Positions 1 through 6,095 of a DNA stretch of 14,661 bases are shown piece by piece; the stretch's first letter is position 1; every line of letters starts with the position of its first letter. Below the pieces are notes generated by a model. That model did not search any database, was not told where the DNA came from, and saw nothing but the letters and a program-made list of their open reading frames with translations. The position numbers and the translations under genes are program-made. The stretch comes from Clostridia bacterium (GTDB lineage Bacteria > Bacillota > Clostridia > Oscillospirales > SIG627): the NCBI GenBank assembly GCA_017453605.1, contig JAFTEP010000179.1:1-14661 (forward strand), written 5' to 3'.

Positions 1-1344
1 CCGCTCGACAAGTACCACACCGAAAACTTCACGATCCTGCCCGACTAAATCCAGCCCGCCGTCCTCACGGGCGTGGCGAACGCCGGAGACGGGACCACCT
101 ACGCGATCCCGACCAACTCCCTTCTGACTCCGGAGGGCAGCTTCATGCTCTTCAAGAAGGAGTATATCGAAAAGTACAACATCGACCTTTCGAACGTCGT
201 CAGACTCAGGGACGTCACCGAGATCCTTAAGGTCATCAAGGAGAACGAGCCCGGCATCAAGCCCGTCGAAAAGCCGGTCACCACTATCGCCGAGGTCGAC
301 TTCTACGGTCACGAGTATTCCATCATCGGCGCCGACAACTCCGAGATCGAATGGCTCGCCCACGCCGTCCCCGGCTACGGCTTCAGGACCGCTCAGGCGA
401 AGGATCATTTCGAGCTCATGAGCGAATGGAGATACGCGGGCTACTTCACTCTGCGCGGACCCTATCCCGAGGATGCCGAGAACGACGTCCTCCTCGCGCC
501 GGTCCCCGGCGACGACGAGGCCGACTGGTTCATGACCGTCCGCGAAGGAAGCTACTACGACATCCCCAAGTGGGAGGAGGAGGGCTTCGAGGTCGTTATC
601 CACAGGTCCCCCGAGTACACGACCGAGAACAGCCTCAAGACCTTCTACGGCATTTCCGTCAACTCCAGGCTCCCCGACAGGTGCATGGAGATCCTCAAGA
701 TGATGACCACCGAGCCGGAGCTTAAAAACCTCCTGCAGTACGGTATCCCCGAGGTCCACTACAGCCTCAACGAGGACGGCGTCACCATCTCGAAGCTTTC
801 CGACGACTACACCATGGACTTCTACGGCACCGGCAACACCTTCATCGGATACATCCCCGAGGAGATGGGCGCCGAATACGTCAAGAACGCGCTCGAACTC
901 TCAAAGGTCGCCAAGATCAACGCCTACATCGGCTTCGATCCCGAACTGACCGAGGAAGAGCAGAAGGCGTTCGACAAGCTTTCCGAGTACATCCATGACA
1001 AATACATCTTCCTCTGCCAGGGCCTCGAGAGCGTGAACGCGGAGCTCGGCGATATCGCCAAGGACATCAACGCTCTCCTCGAGGGGATCGCCGATATCGA
1101 TCCCGACGCGTTCGTTTCGGAGTTCGGATCCAAGCACACCGACTGCTGCAGAAGACTCGTGGAAGTCAGCGCCAAGATCCGTCCCACCGCCAACGACTTC
1201 GACTTCATTTCCGACAGAGAGGCCTTCAACTCGAGCGTCAACGCCTCCCGCGCGGAAGATTCCATCGCCTACAGCGTCATCGGATCGGTCGACGCGTCGG
1301 TCGCTCAGTCCAAAGCCGACGCTTCAGCCGCCGCCGCTCAGTAA
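1..1344 (+). pseudogene. ABC sugar-transporter substrate-binding protein, 3' part, with in-frame stop
   Basis: This is the C-terminal part of an extracellular solute-binding lipoprotein, the sugar-capturing subunit of a CUT1-type ABC importer. The reading frame is open from base 1 and gives PLDKYHTENFTILPD, then TAA at 46-48, then IQPAVLTGV and a further 423-residue open stretch to the TAA at 1342-1344. The sequence on both sides of the stop reads as one protein, and the stop sits where a Tyr codon (TAT/TAC) would fit. A GTG at 73 opens the longest downstream frame but has no ribosome binding site. ATG 145 has a GGAGGG 7 bases upstream, so an internal product is possible, though without a secretion signal. 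The C-terminal half (fYGISVNSR, LLQYGIPEVHYSL, NTFIGYIPEEMG) resembles DUF3502-type sugar-binding proteins. The tail is Ala/Ser-rich. The N-terminus lies outside the window. Either a true nonsense mutation or a sequence error explains the stop. Confidence 0.75.
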
Positions 1345-1365
1345 AGAAAATTATATCCATGACCC

Positions 1366-1398
1366 GACCGCCGCGGATAGACCGCGGCGGTCATTTTT
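1366..1398 (+). terminator. Rho-independent terminator after the binding-protein gene
   Basis: A perfect 11-bp GC-rich stem (gaccgccgcgg at 1366-1376 with ccgcggcggtc at 1382-1392) closes a 5-base loop and is followed by a T run at 1394-1398. It lies 21 bases after the stop codon of the binding-protein gene, so that transcription unit ends here. Confidence 0.93.
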
Positions 1399-1505
1399 CT
1401 TCCGGGACGCCCGTCGGTCTCTCGCGCTTTACGGGGCGCTTCTTATGACTTTTCGCGTTTTTACGGAATAGATACTAAAAATCGTAATTATTTTTCAAAA
1501 ACCTC
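1399..1505. other. Intergenic spacer, no gene seen
   Basis: Between the terminator and the promoter of the polymerase gene I see no coding sequence with a ribosome binding site and no convincing RNA gene. The right half is AT-rich, as expected just upstream of a promoter. Confidence 0.6.
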
Positions 1506-1534
1506 TTTACTTTCGTGAAGACTTGTGGTAGAAT
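1506..1534 (+). promoter_or_regulatory. Sigma-A-like promoter for the Y-family polymerase gene
   Basis: TTTACT at 1506-1511 (4 of 6 against TTGACA) and TAGAAT at 1529-1534 (5 of 6 against TATAAT) are separated by 17 bases. The predicted transcript would start near 1541, inside the palindromes described next, about 35 bases before the start codon. Confidence 0.6.
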
Positions 1535-1537
1535 AGC

Positions 1538-1558
1538 CGTACGGTACGAATTTTCGTA
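1538..1558. promoter_or_regulatory. Two overlapping palindromes at the predicted transcription start
   Basis: CGTAC-G-GTACG at 1538-1548 overlaps TACGAA-TT-TTCGTA at 1545-1558; both are perfect inverted repeats. They lie just downstream of the -10 box, where a repressor would block initiation. They do not match the Gram-positive SOS box (CGAAC-4-GTTCG), because the CGAA/TTCG half-sites are only 2 bases apart. That makes LexA an uncertain partner even though polymerases of this kind are often SOS-controlled. Confidence 0.4.
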
Positions 1559-1574
1559 AAAGGCGGCACGATAA

Positions 1575-2879
1575 ATGGAAAACAAAGAAAAATCCGGCGG
1601 CGAACGCTCCGGGAACGCAGAGGACGAAACGCCGAGGTATCTGTGCATAGACCTGAAATCCTTCTACGCGTCGGTCGAATGCGTCGAGAGAGGGCTCGAT
1701 CCGATGAAGGCGAGGCTGGTCGTGGCAGATCCCGAAAGAGGCGGCGGGACGATATGCCTCGCGGTCTCCCCCGCAATGAAGAAGCTCGGCGTCAGGAACC
1801 GCTGCCGGGTCTACGAGATCCCGGAGAATATATCCTATATAAAAGCGCCTCCGCGGATGAGGCTCTACATGGAGTATTCCGCGCGGGTGTGCGCGGTGTT
1901 CGGTGAATTCATTTGTGCCGACGACACCCACGTTTATTCGGTGGACGAGGCGTTTCTGGACACCGGACCCTATTTCAGATACTACGGCGCGGACGCCGTT
2001 ACGATCGGCAGGATGATCGTCGAGGGGATAAAGAAAAGGACCGGGCTCGTCGCGGCGTGCGGAGTCGGCTCGAACCTCTATCTTGCGAAGATCGCCCTCG
2101 ACATAACCGCCAAGCACTCGGCGGACTTCATGGGCGTGCTGACGAGGGAGGAATATATAAAACAGCTCTGGCGGCACAGACCGCTGACGGATTTCTGGCA
2201 GATAGGCCCCAACACGGAGCGCAGTCTGCAGTCGATGGGACTGTTCACGATGCGGGACGTGGCGGTCTGCGACGAAGATCTTCTCTACAGAGCGTTCGGA
2301 GTGAACGCCCAGCTTCTGATAGACCACGCGAACGGCATAGAGCCGGTGGAGATCCGCCACATAAAGGCGTACCGCTCGAAGAGTTCAAGCCTTTCCTCGG
2401 GACAGATCCTGATGCGCGACTACAGCTTTTCGGAGGCGAGGGTGATCGTCGCGGAGATGCTCAACGGTCTGTGCCTGCAGCTCTTTGCGGCGGGGAAGAC
2501 CTGCCGGAACGTATCGCTGACGGTGTCCTATTCCCGCTCTCTCGCCCTTTCCCCGGCTCACGGGACGGTGAAGCTCGGGGAGGCAGGAAACTCTTCTAAG
2601 CGCTGGATGCCCGAAGTGATGAGGCTCTACGAAAACATAACGTCCCCGGATCTTCCCATCAGGCAGATAAATATCTGCTGCGGAGGGGTCGCCGGGGACG
2701 CGGGCAGACAGCTCAGTCTGTTCGATTCCGAAAACGACAGACGCGATCTGAGGGTCCAGGGAGCCGTGTCGGCAATAAAGGCGCGGTTCGGGAAAAATTC
2801 GATCTTCAACGCGATGGATCTGAAAAGCGAGGCGACCGCCCTGCAGAGGAATTTGCAGATCGGCGGCCACCGGGGATAA
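1575..2879 (+). CDS. Y-family translesion DNA polymerase (UmuC/UvrX/YqjW type)
   Basis: This is an error-prone polymerase that copies past DNA lesions. Catalytic metal-binding residues are visible: D26 in IDLKSFYASVE and D124-E125 in YSVDEAFLD. Y31 is at the steric-gate position. The palm and fingers are followed by a helix-hairpin-helix thumb (LTDFWQIGPNTERSLQSMGLFTMRDVA) and a little-finger domain. QLSLF at residues 379-383 is a canonical beta-clamp binding motif. The tail (KARFGKNSIF, then ATALQRNLQIGGHRG) is typical of the UvrX/YqjW branch in Firmicutes rather than of DinB/Pol IV. At 434 residues the length is normal, with about 20 extra N-terminal residues. The start codon has only a weak AGGCGG about 8 bases upstream. 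The YolD-like gene follows 35 bases later, repeating the yolD-uvrX and yqjX-yqjW pairing known from Bacillus. Confidence 0.93.
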   Translation: MENKEKSGGERSGNAEDETPRYLCIDLKSFYASVECVERGLDPMKARLVVADPERGGGTICLAVSPAMKKLGVRNRCRVYEIPENISYIKAPPRMRLYMEYSARVCAVFGEFICADDTHVYSVDEAFLDTGPYFRYYGADAVTIGRMIVEGIKKRTGLVAACGVGSNLYLAKIALDITAKHSADFMGVLTREEYIKQLWRHRPLTDFWQIGPNTERSLQSMGLFTMRDVAVCDEDLLYRAFGVNAQLLIDHANGIEPVEIRHIKAYRSKSSSLSSGQILMRDYSFSEARVIVAEMLNGLCLQLFAAGKTCRNVSLTVSYSRSLALSPAHGTVKLGEAGNSSKRWMPEVMRLYENITSPDLPIRQINICCGGVAGDAGRQLSLFDSENDRRDLRVQGAVSAIKARFGKNSIFNAMDLKSEATALQRNLQIGGHRG

Positions 2880-2914
2880 CAAAGTGATAAAAAGAAAATA
2901 AAAAAGGAGAAAAA

Positions 2915-3100
2915 ATGAACGTACAGAGAAAGACGGAAAGATTCGCGAGGGGCTTCGCGGAGCCGCGTCCGAGGATGACGCTTATTGAAAGGGCAAAGCA
3001 GTTCGCGCCGTTCAACCTCGAATCAGCGCCGGAGGAGAGGGACCTCGCGGAGCATCTGGCGACCTACGCCGGGAAGAGAAACGCCCCGGCCGCGCGGTAG
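2915..3100 (+). CDS. Small YolD-like protein, partner of the Y-family polymerase
   Basis: This 61-residue gene has an excellent ribosome binding site (AAGGAG, 6 bases before ATG) and lies 35 bases after the polymerase gene with no terminator between them, so the two are probably one operon. The segment MTLIERAKQFAPFNL (residues 21-35) matches the short motif seen in YolD-like proteins that accompany UmuC/UvrX polymerases in Firmicutes. The C-terminal part, rich in charged residues, is a single predicted helix. The molecular role of YolD-like proteins is not settled. A link to control or activity of the polymerase is inferred from conserved pairing. The stop is 3 bases from the stop of the convergent AraC gene, and I see no terminator, so read-through transcripts would be antisense to that gene. 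Confidence 0.78.
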   Translation: MNVQRKTERFARGFAEPRPRMTLIERAKQFAPFNLESAPEERDLAEHLATYAGKRNAPAAR

Positions 3101-3103
3101 GGT

Positions 3104-3835
3104 TCAGAGCGGATATTCTGACGGCGGGACGCCGACGAGCTTTTTGAAGGCGCGGGAAAAATACACCGGATCGAGAAAGCCGCAGGTCTCGCCGATCTGG
3201 GAGACAGACATAAAAGTCTTGGGACGCAGCGAGAGAAGGTGCTTTGCGCACTCCACGCGCAGGGAGATGAGATACTGCTGAGGCGAAGTTTTATACGCGG
3301 CGGCAAATCTTCTGCGAACGTGGTCCGCAGAGTAGCCGAAGCCCGAGAGGATTTCTGTTATATCCGTTTCCGGGTCGGCGAACGACGCGCGCAGTCTGCA
3401 GGCGACTTTCTCCGCGAGCGGATCCGCCGCCTCGGGACCGAAGCGCTCCGATATGAGGCGGATCGCGAGCCGGAACAGCTCTTCGGGCATGGGATCGCCG
3501 GGCTTTGAAGAAAGATAGCGCGAGGCTAAAAGCGACATGATCTTTTCGACGTTCTTTTCTTCGTCGTCCTGTGAGATCATCGTCCCCGAAAAAAAGCCCG
3601 GCGCGTCGGAAAAGGTAAAATAGACGTCCGCGAAGCCTCCGTCTGAGATCTTGTAGTGCACGGCGTCCGGCGGTATGACGTGGATCGAACCGGGGAAGAA
3701 GGGATATTCCTTCCCGTCGACGTATTCGACGCCGCTCCCCTCGCAGTTGAGAGTGATCTCGAAATAGTTTCTGTGGCGGTGCGCGCCGCAGTTTTTCAGG
3801 ACGCCGTTCGAGCGCCCCGCGTATATCAGAGGCAT
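3104..3835 (-). CDS. AraC-family transcriptional regulator with cupin sensor domain
   Basis: The 243-residue protein has the usual two-part plan. Residues 1 to about 110 form a cupin-like ligand-binding domain (HRHRNYFEITLNCEG, then FFPGSIHVIPPDAVHY). Residues from about 150 to the end form the double helix-turn-helix DNA-binding domain (ITEILSGFGYSADHVRRRF, then VSQIGETCGFLDPVYFSRAF, KKLVGVPPSEYP). Regulators of this type usually sense a sugar and activate adjacent metabolic genes. The start at 3835 is supported by GGGAG 7 bases upstream. The gene is divergent from the zinc-type dehydrogenase, its most likely target. A paired direct repeat in the shared promoter region fits an AraC dimer site. 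The ligand cannot be predicted. The short C-terminus ends immediately after the second helix-turn-helix, which is normal. Confidence 0.92.
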   Translation of the reverse strand: MPLIYAGRSNGVLKNCGAHRHRNYFEITLNCEGSGVEYVDGKEYPFFPGSIHVIPPDAVHYKISDGGFADVYFTFSDAPGFFSGTMISQDDEEKNVEKIMSLLASRYLSSKPGDPMPEELFRLAIRLISERFGPEAADPLAEKVACRLRASFADPETDITEILSGFGYSADHVRRRFAAAYKTSPQQYLISLRVECAKHLLSLRPKTFMSVSQIGETCGFLDPVYFSRAFKKLVGVPPSEYPL

Positions 3836-3847
3836 ATCTTTTCTCCC

Positions 3848-3924
3848 GTTTTTTTCGCGGATTATTTAAAAAAAGTCGTTTTTGTGCAAGCAGCGGTCGT
3901 TTTAATCATAACGGTTTTTTTCGC
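3848..3924. promoter_or_regulatory. Direct repeats in the AraC/dehydrogenase divergent promoter region
   Basis: GTCGTTTT occurs at 3875-3882 and again at 3896-3903, exactly 21 bp apart, two helical turns on the same face, the spacing typical of AraC half-sites. A second pair, GTTTTTTTCGC, occurs at 3848-3858 and 3914-3924. The inner GTCGTTTT copy ends just before the -35 region of the dehydrogenase promoter, a position suited to activation. Binding by the neighbouring AraC protein is inferred. Confidence 0.45.
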
Positions 3925-3937
3925 CGGGGTATATAAT
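3909..3937 (+). promoter_or_regulatory. Probable activator-dependent promoter of the dehydrogenase gene
   Basis: A perfect TATAAT lies at 3932-3937. At the correct distance upstream (3909-3914) there is only TAACGG, a poor -35 box. A strong -10 with no proper -35 is what an AraC-activated promoter usually looks like. The gene's start codon follows at 3972 with GGAGG at 3958-3962. Confidence 0.5.
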
Positions 3938-3971
3938 CAGATCATACTATTTTGCTCGGAGGTAAGAAAAA

Positions 3972-4967
3972 ATGCCGGAAACGATGAAGAAGCTTATTAT
4001 CGACGGACCGCGCAAAACAAAGATCATCGAGGCCGAAGTGCCCGAAATCAAAGACAACGAGGTCCTCGTGAGGGTCACTCTCACCGGGATGTGCCGCTCG
4101 GAGTGGCACAGATGGGACACGGGCTCGGATCCGGGGCGCGGACTGGGACACGAATGGACGGGGACCGTCGAGAAGCTCGGCAAAAACGTCGCGGGCTTCA
4201 GACCGGGCGACAGGGTCACCGGGCTCGGCGGCGGAGGATATAAAGAGTATATCGCCGTCAAAGCCGAAAGGCTCGTTCTGATCCCGGACGGTCTCGCCGA
4301 CGGGGACGCGATCGCGGAGCCGCTCGCCTGCCTTCTTTCCGCGGCGGCGAAGCTGCCTCCCGCTCTCCTCGGGGATCGGGCGGCGGTCGTCGGCTGCGGC
4401 TATATGGGGCTCGGGACCGTCTCGCTGTTCAAAGCGATGGGCTACGGCGATATAATCGCGGTCGACAAAAGGCCCGAGGCGCTCGAAAACGCGAGGCGTT
4501 TCGGCGCGACCGAGACCTATCTGCCCGAAGAGCTCCCGAAAAAGTACATCTCTGATTTTTCCACGATCGACAATCCCGACCTCACCAGAAGCGGCACGAA
4601 CGCGGAGCTCTTCGCGCTCGGGATCCCCACGGTCATGGAGTTTTCGGGCACGGAGGACGGACTCGCGCTCGCGGGCGCTCTCGTCAAGGCTCACGGGAGG
4701 CTCGGGGTCGGCGGCTATCACCACGACTCTAAGAGGTGCGTCGACTTCATGCTCTGGAATTACAAGGCGATAAGCATAATAAACTGCCACGAGAGGCGCA
4801 TTTCCTACGAAGCGAGCCTCTGTCAGAGGTGCATAGACCTTCTGGCGCGCGGGATCTGGAAGTTCACGGGCGTCACGAAGATCTACGACGTGAAGGACTT
4901 CGACCGCGTCAGCGAAATGATGGAGACCCACGAGGGCAATTTCATCAAAGCGGCGTTCAGATTCTGA
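3972..4967 (+). CDS. Zinc-type alcohol/polyol dehydrogenase (MDR family) lacking the structural zinc loop
   Basis: This is a medium-chain dehydrogenase, probably oxidising a sugar alcohol or sugar derivative with NAD(P). The catalytic-zinc ligands expected for the family are visible: C41 (TGMCRSEW), H60-E61 (LGHEWTG) and E116 in EPLAC, the last typical of sorbitol-dehydrogenase-like members. The nucleotide-binding fold begins with VVGCGYMGLG (residues 139-148). The four-cysteine loop that binds the structural zinc is missing; the chain goes straight from GDRVTGLGGGGYKEY to the rest of the catalytic domain. At 331 residues it is shorter than the usual 340-370. The start has a strong GGAGG 9 bases upstream. 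It stands alone between a divergent AraC gene and a terminator, so it is probably a one-gene unit under that regulator. The substrate is unknown. Confidence 0.88.
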   Translation: MPETMKKLIIDGPRKTKIIEAEVPEIKDNEVLVRVTLTGMCRSEWHRWDTGSDPGRGLGHEWTGTVEKLGKNVAGFRPGDRVTGLGGGGYKEYIAVKAERLVLIPDGLADGDAIAEPLACLLSAAAKLPPALLGDRAAVVGCGYMGLGTVSLFKAMGYGDIIAVDKRPEALENARRFGATETYLPEELPKKYISDFSTIDNPDLTRSGTNAELFALGIPTVMEFSGTEDGLALAGALVKAHGRLGVGGYHHDSKRCVDFMLWNYKAISIINCHERRISYEASLCQRCIDLLARGIWKFTGVTKIYDVKDFDRVSEMMETHEGNFIKAAFRF

Positions 4968-4981
4968 ATATTTCGCGCCGT

Positions 4982-5012
4982 CCCGCCGGACTTCTTCCGG
5001 CGGGGCTTTTTT
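4982..5012 (+). terminator. Rho-independent terminator after the dehydrogenase gene
   Basis: A 9-bp perfect stem (cccgccgga at 4982-4990 with tccggcggg at 4996-5004), 5-base loop and a six-T run at 5007-5012. It lies 14 bases after the dehydrogenase stop. On the minus strand no T run follows the hairpin, so it does not clearly serve the convergent hydrolase gene. Confidence 0.92.
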
Positions 5013-5030
5013 GACGTCCCTTTTGGCGTT

Positions 5031-5960
5031 TCAGACGGAATCGAGCAACTCGCCGCAGAAATCGAGCAGGAGTTTTTCGTATCTTTTTTCGTCCGAAAGA
5101 AAGCTCACGCCGTGATCCGCGCCGGCAAACAGTTCGAGGCGCACTTTTTCTCCTCCCGCCGCCTTGAGATCGAGGCTCATTTTTGAAGGGACGAAGCTGT
5201 CCGCGTCGCCGTGGATCAGAAGGACGGGTAGGCGGGAGTTTTTGATGGAGCTCAGCGCCGTGACGGAATCTTTCATCACAAAGCCGCCGAAGATAAGCGC
5301 TCCGAGCCACGCAAAGGGCCAGCAGAGATCCGCGGGAAGCCCCATATCCCGCGCGACCTTTTTGATTATCAGCTTGGGCGAGGAGTAGGGGCAGTCCGCG
5401 ATGATCCCGACGACCTTGTCGGGAAGTTCGAGATCGCTCGCCATCAGCACCGTCGCGCCGCCCATGCTTATGCCCGAGATAAAGATCGGGCAGTCAAAGC
5501 GCCCGGCGGCGTATCTTGCCCAGGTCACGACGTCGTATCTTTCTTTGACGCCGAAACATATCGCTCTCCCCTCGCTGTCACCGTGCGCCCTCTGGTCGAC
5601 CGAGAGCGTGTTGAAGCCGAGTTTTTCGGCAAGCACGGTGTTTCCCGAAAAGTCCCGCGGCGCGTACGAGCGGTAGCCGTGGAACTGCAGGTGCAGAGGC
5701 GCGCCCTTTTTTATTTCTCTGTATCTGCCCCGAAGCGTGAGCCCGTCGAAGGACTTCACGCTCACCGTCTCGTATCCGAGCGCGATCGACGCCTTTATCA
5801 GCTCCCTCGATCTGTCGGCGAACCTCGCGCAGCCCGGGAGAGCGAGCGGCTCCGAGGTCTTCCCGCGGTCTTTTCGCGGCTTGAAAGCAAGATAATAGAC
5901 GTAATATGAAAGCGACAGCGCCGCAAGGACGATGACGGCGGCGGCTATGACGAAGACCAT
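5031..5960 (-). CDS. Membrane-anchored alpha/beta-hydrolase (serine hydrolase)
   Basis: This is a 309-residue hydrolase of the BAAT/abhydrolase type, probably an esterase or peptidase-like enzyme of unknown substrate. An N-terminal hydrophobic segment (MVFVIAAAVIVLAALSLSYY) should anchor it in the membrane with the enzyme domain outside. The catalytic triad can be read: nucleophile S165 in GISMGGA, D254 in HGDADSFVP and H283 in GADHG. LQFHGYRS supplies the oxyanion region, and SVDQRAHGDSEG is typical of the fold. I chose ATG 5960 because AAGGGG lies 6 bases upstream. A longer frame reaches TTG at 6032, but that TTG is part of the -35 box, so it is not transcribed. The gene is divergent from the glycoside hydrolase operon and has its own strong promoter. 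No terminator is obvious downstream. Confidence 0.87.
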   Translation of the reverse strand: MVFVIAAAVIVLAALSLSYYVYYLAFKPRKDRGKTSEPLALPGCARFADRSRELIKASIALGYETVSVKSFDGLTLRGRYREIKKGAPLHLQFHGYRSYAPRDFSGNTVLAEKLGFNTLSVDQRAHGDSEGRAICFGVKERYDVVTWARYAAGRFDCPIFISGISMGGATVLMASDLELPDKVVGIIADCPYSSPKLIIKKVARDMGLPADLCWPFAWLGALIFGGFVMKDSVTALSSIKNSRLPVLLIHGDADSFVPSKMSLDLKAAGGEKVRLELFAGADHGVSFLSDEKRYEKLLLDFCGELLDSV

Positions 5961-6003
5961 GTATTTCCCCTTTCTTTTCACGATAAACAAAGCCTGTATA
6001 TTT

Positions 6004-6032
6004 ATTTTAACTTTTTCCAAAAGATTTGTCAA
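6004..6032 (-). promoter_or_regulatory. Strong sigma-A promoter of the hydrolase gene
   Basis: On the minus strand TTGACA (6032-6027) and TAAAAT (6009-6004) are exactly 17 bases apart, matching consensus in 11 of 12 positions. Transcription would start near 5997, about 37 bases before the chosen ATG at 5960. This decides the start codon of the gene. Confidence 0.85.
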
Positions 6033-6037
6033 TCGCC

Positions 6038-6066
6038 TTGCCTTGAAGCGAATAAATGTGTATAAT
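6038..6066 (+). promoter_or_regulatory. Sigma-A promoter of the glycoside hydrolase operon
   Basis: TTGCCT (6038-6043) and a perfect TATAAT (6061-6066) are 17 bases apart. The predicted start near 6073 leaves a short leader with GGAGG at 6084-6088 before ATG 6096. The -35 box lies only 5 bp from the -35 box of the divergent hydrolase promoter, so the two polymerases would compete for overlapping DNA. Confidence 0.8.
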
Positions 6067-6095
6067 GGTCTTTAGAAAAAAGCGGAGGTTTTCCT

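Noticed and set aside
46..48. Stop-codon recoding (TAA read as an amino acid)
   Set aside because: Other genes in the window end normally at TAA (1342-1344, 2877-2879) without read-through signals; mutation or sequence error is simpler.
1538..1558. Classical Gram-positive LexA (SOS) box upstream of the polymerase
   Set aside because: Half-sites CGAA/TTCG are 2 bases apart rather than forming CGAAC-4-GTTCG, so the known motif is not met.
1488..2360. 290-codon minus-strand open frame opposite the polymerase gene
   Set aside because: Fully antisense to a clear Y-family polymerase, with no recognisable domain; long antisense frames are common in GC-rich coding DNA.
3942..4931. 329-codon minus-strand open frame opposite the dehydrogenase
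   Set aside because: Would cross the dehydrogenase promoter and ribosome binding site; composition typical of a shadow frame.
5961..6032. Longer N-terminus (24 extra residues from TTG 6032) for the alpha/beta hydrolase
   Set aside because: The TTG is part of the -35 box TTGACA and lies upstream of the predicted transcription start; ATG 5960 has its own ribosome binding site and begins directly with the membrane segment.
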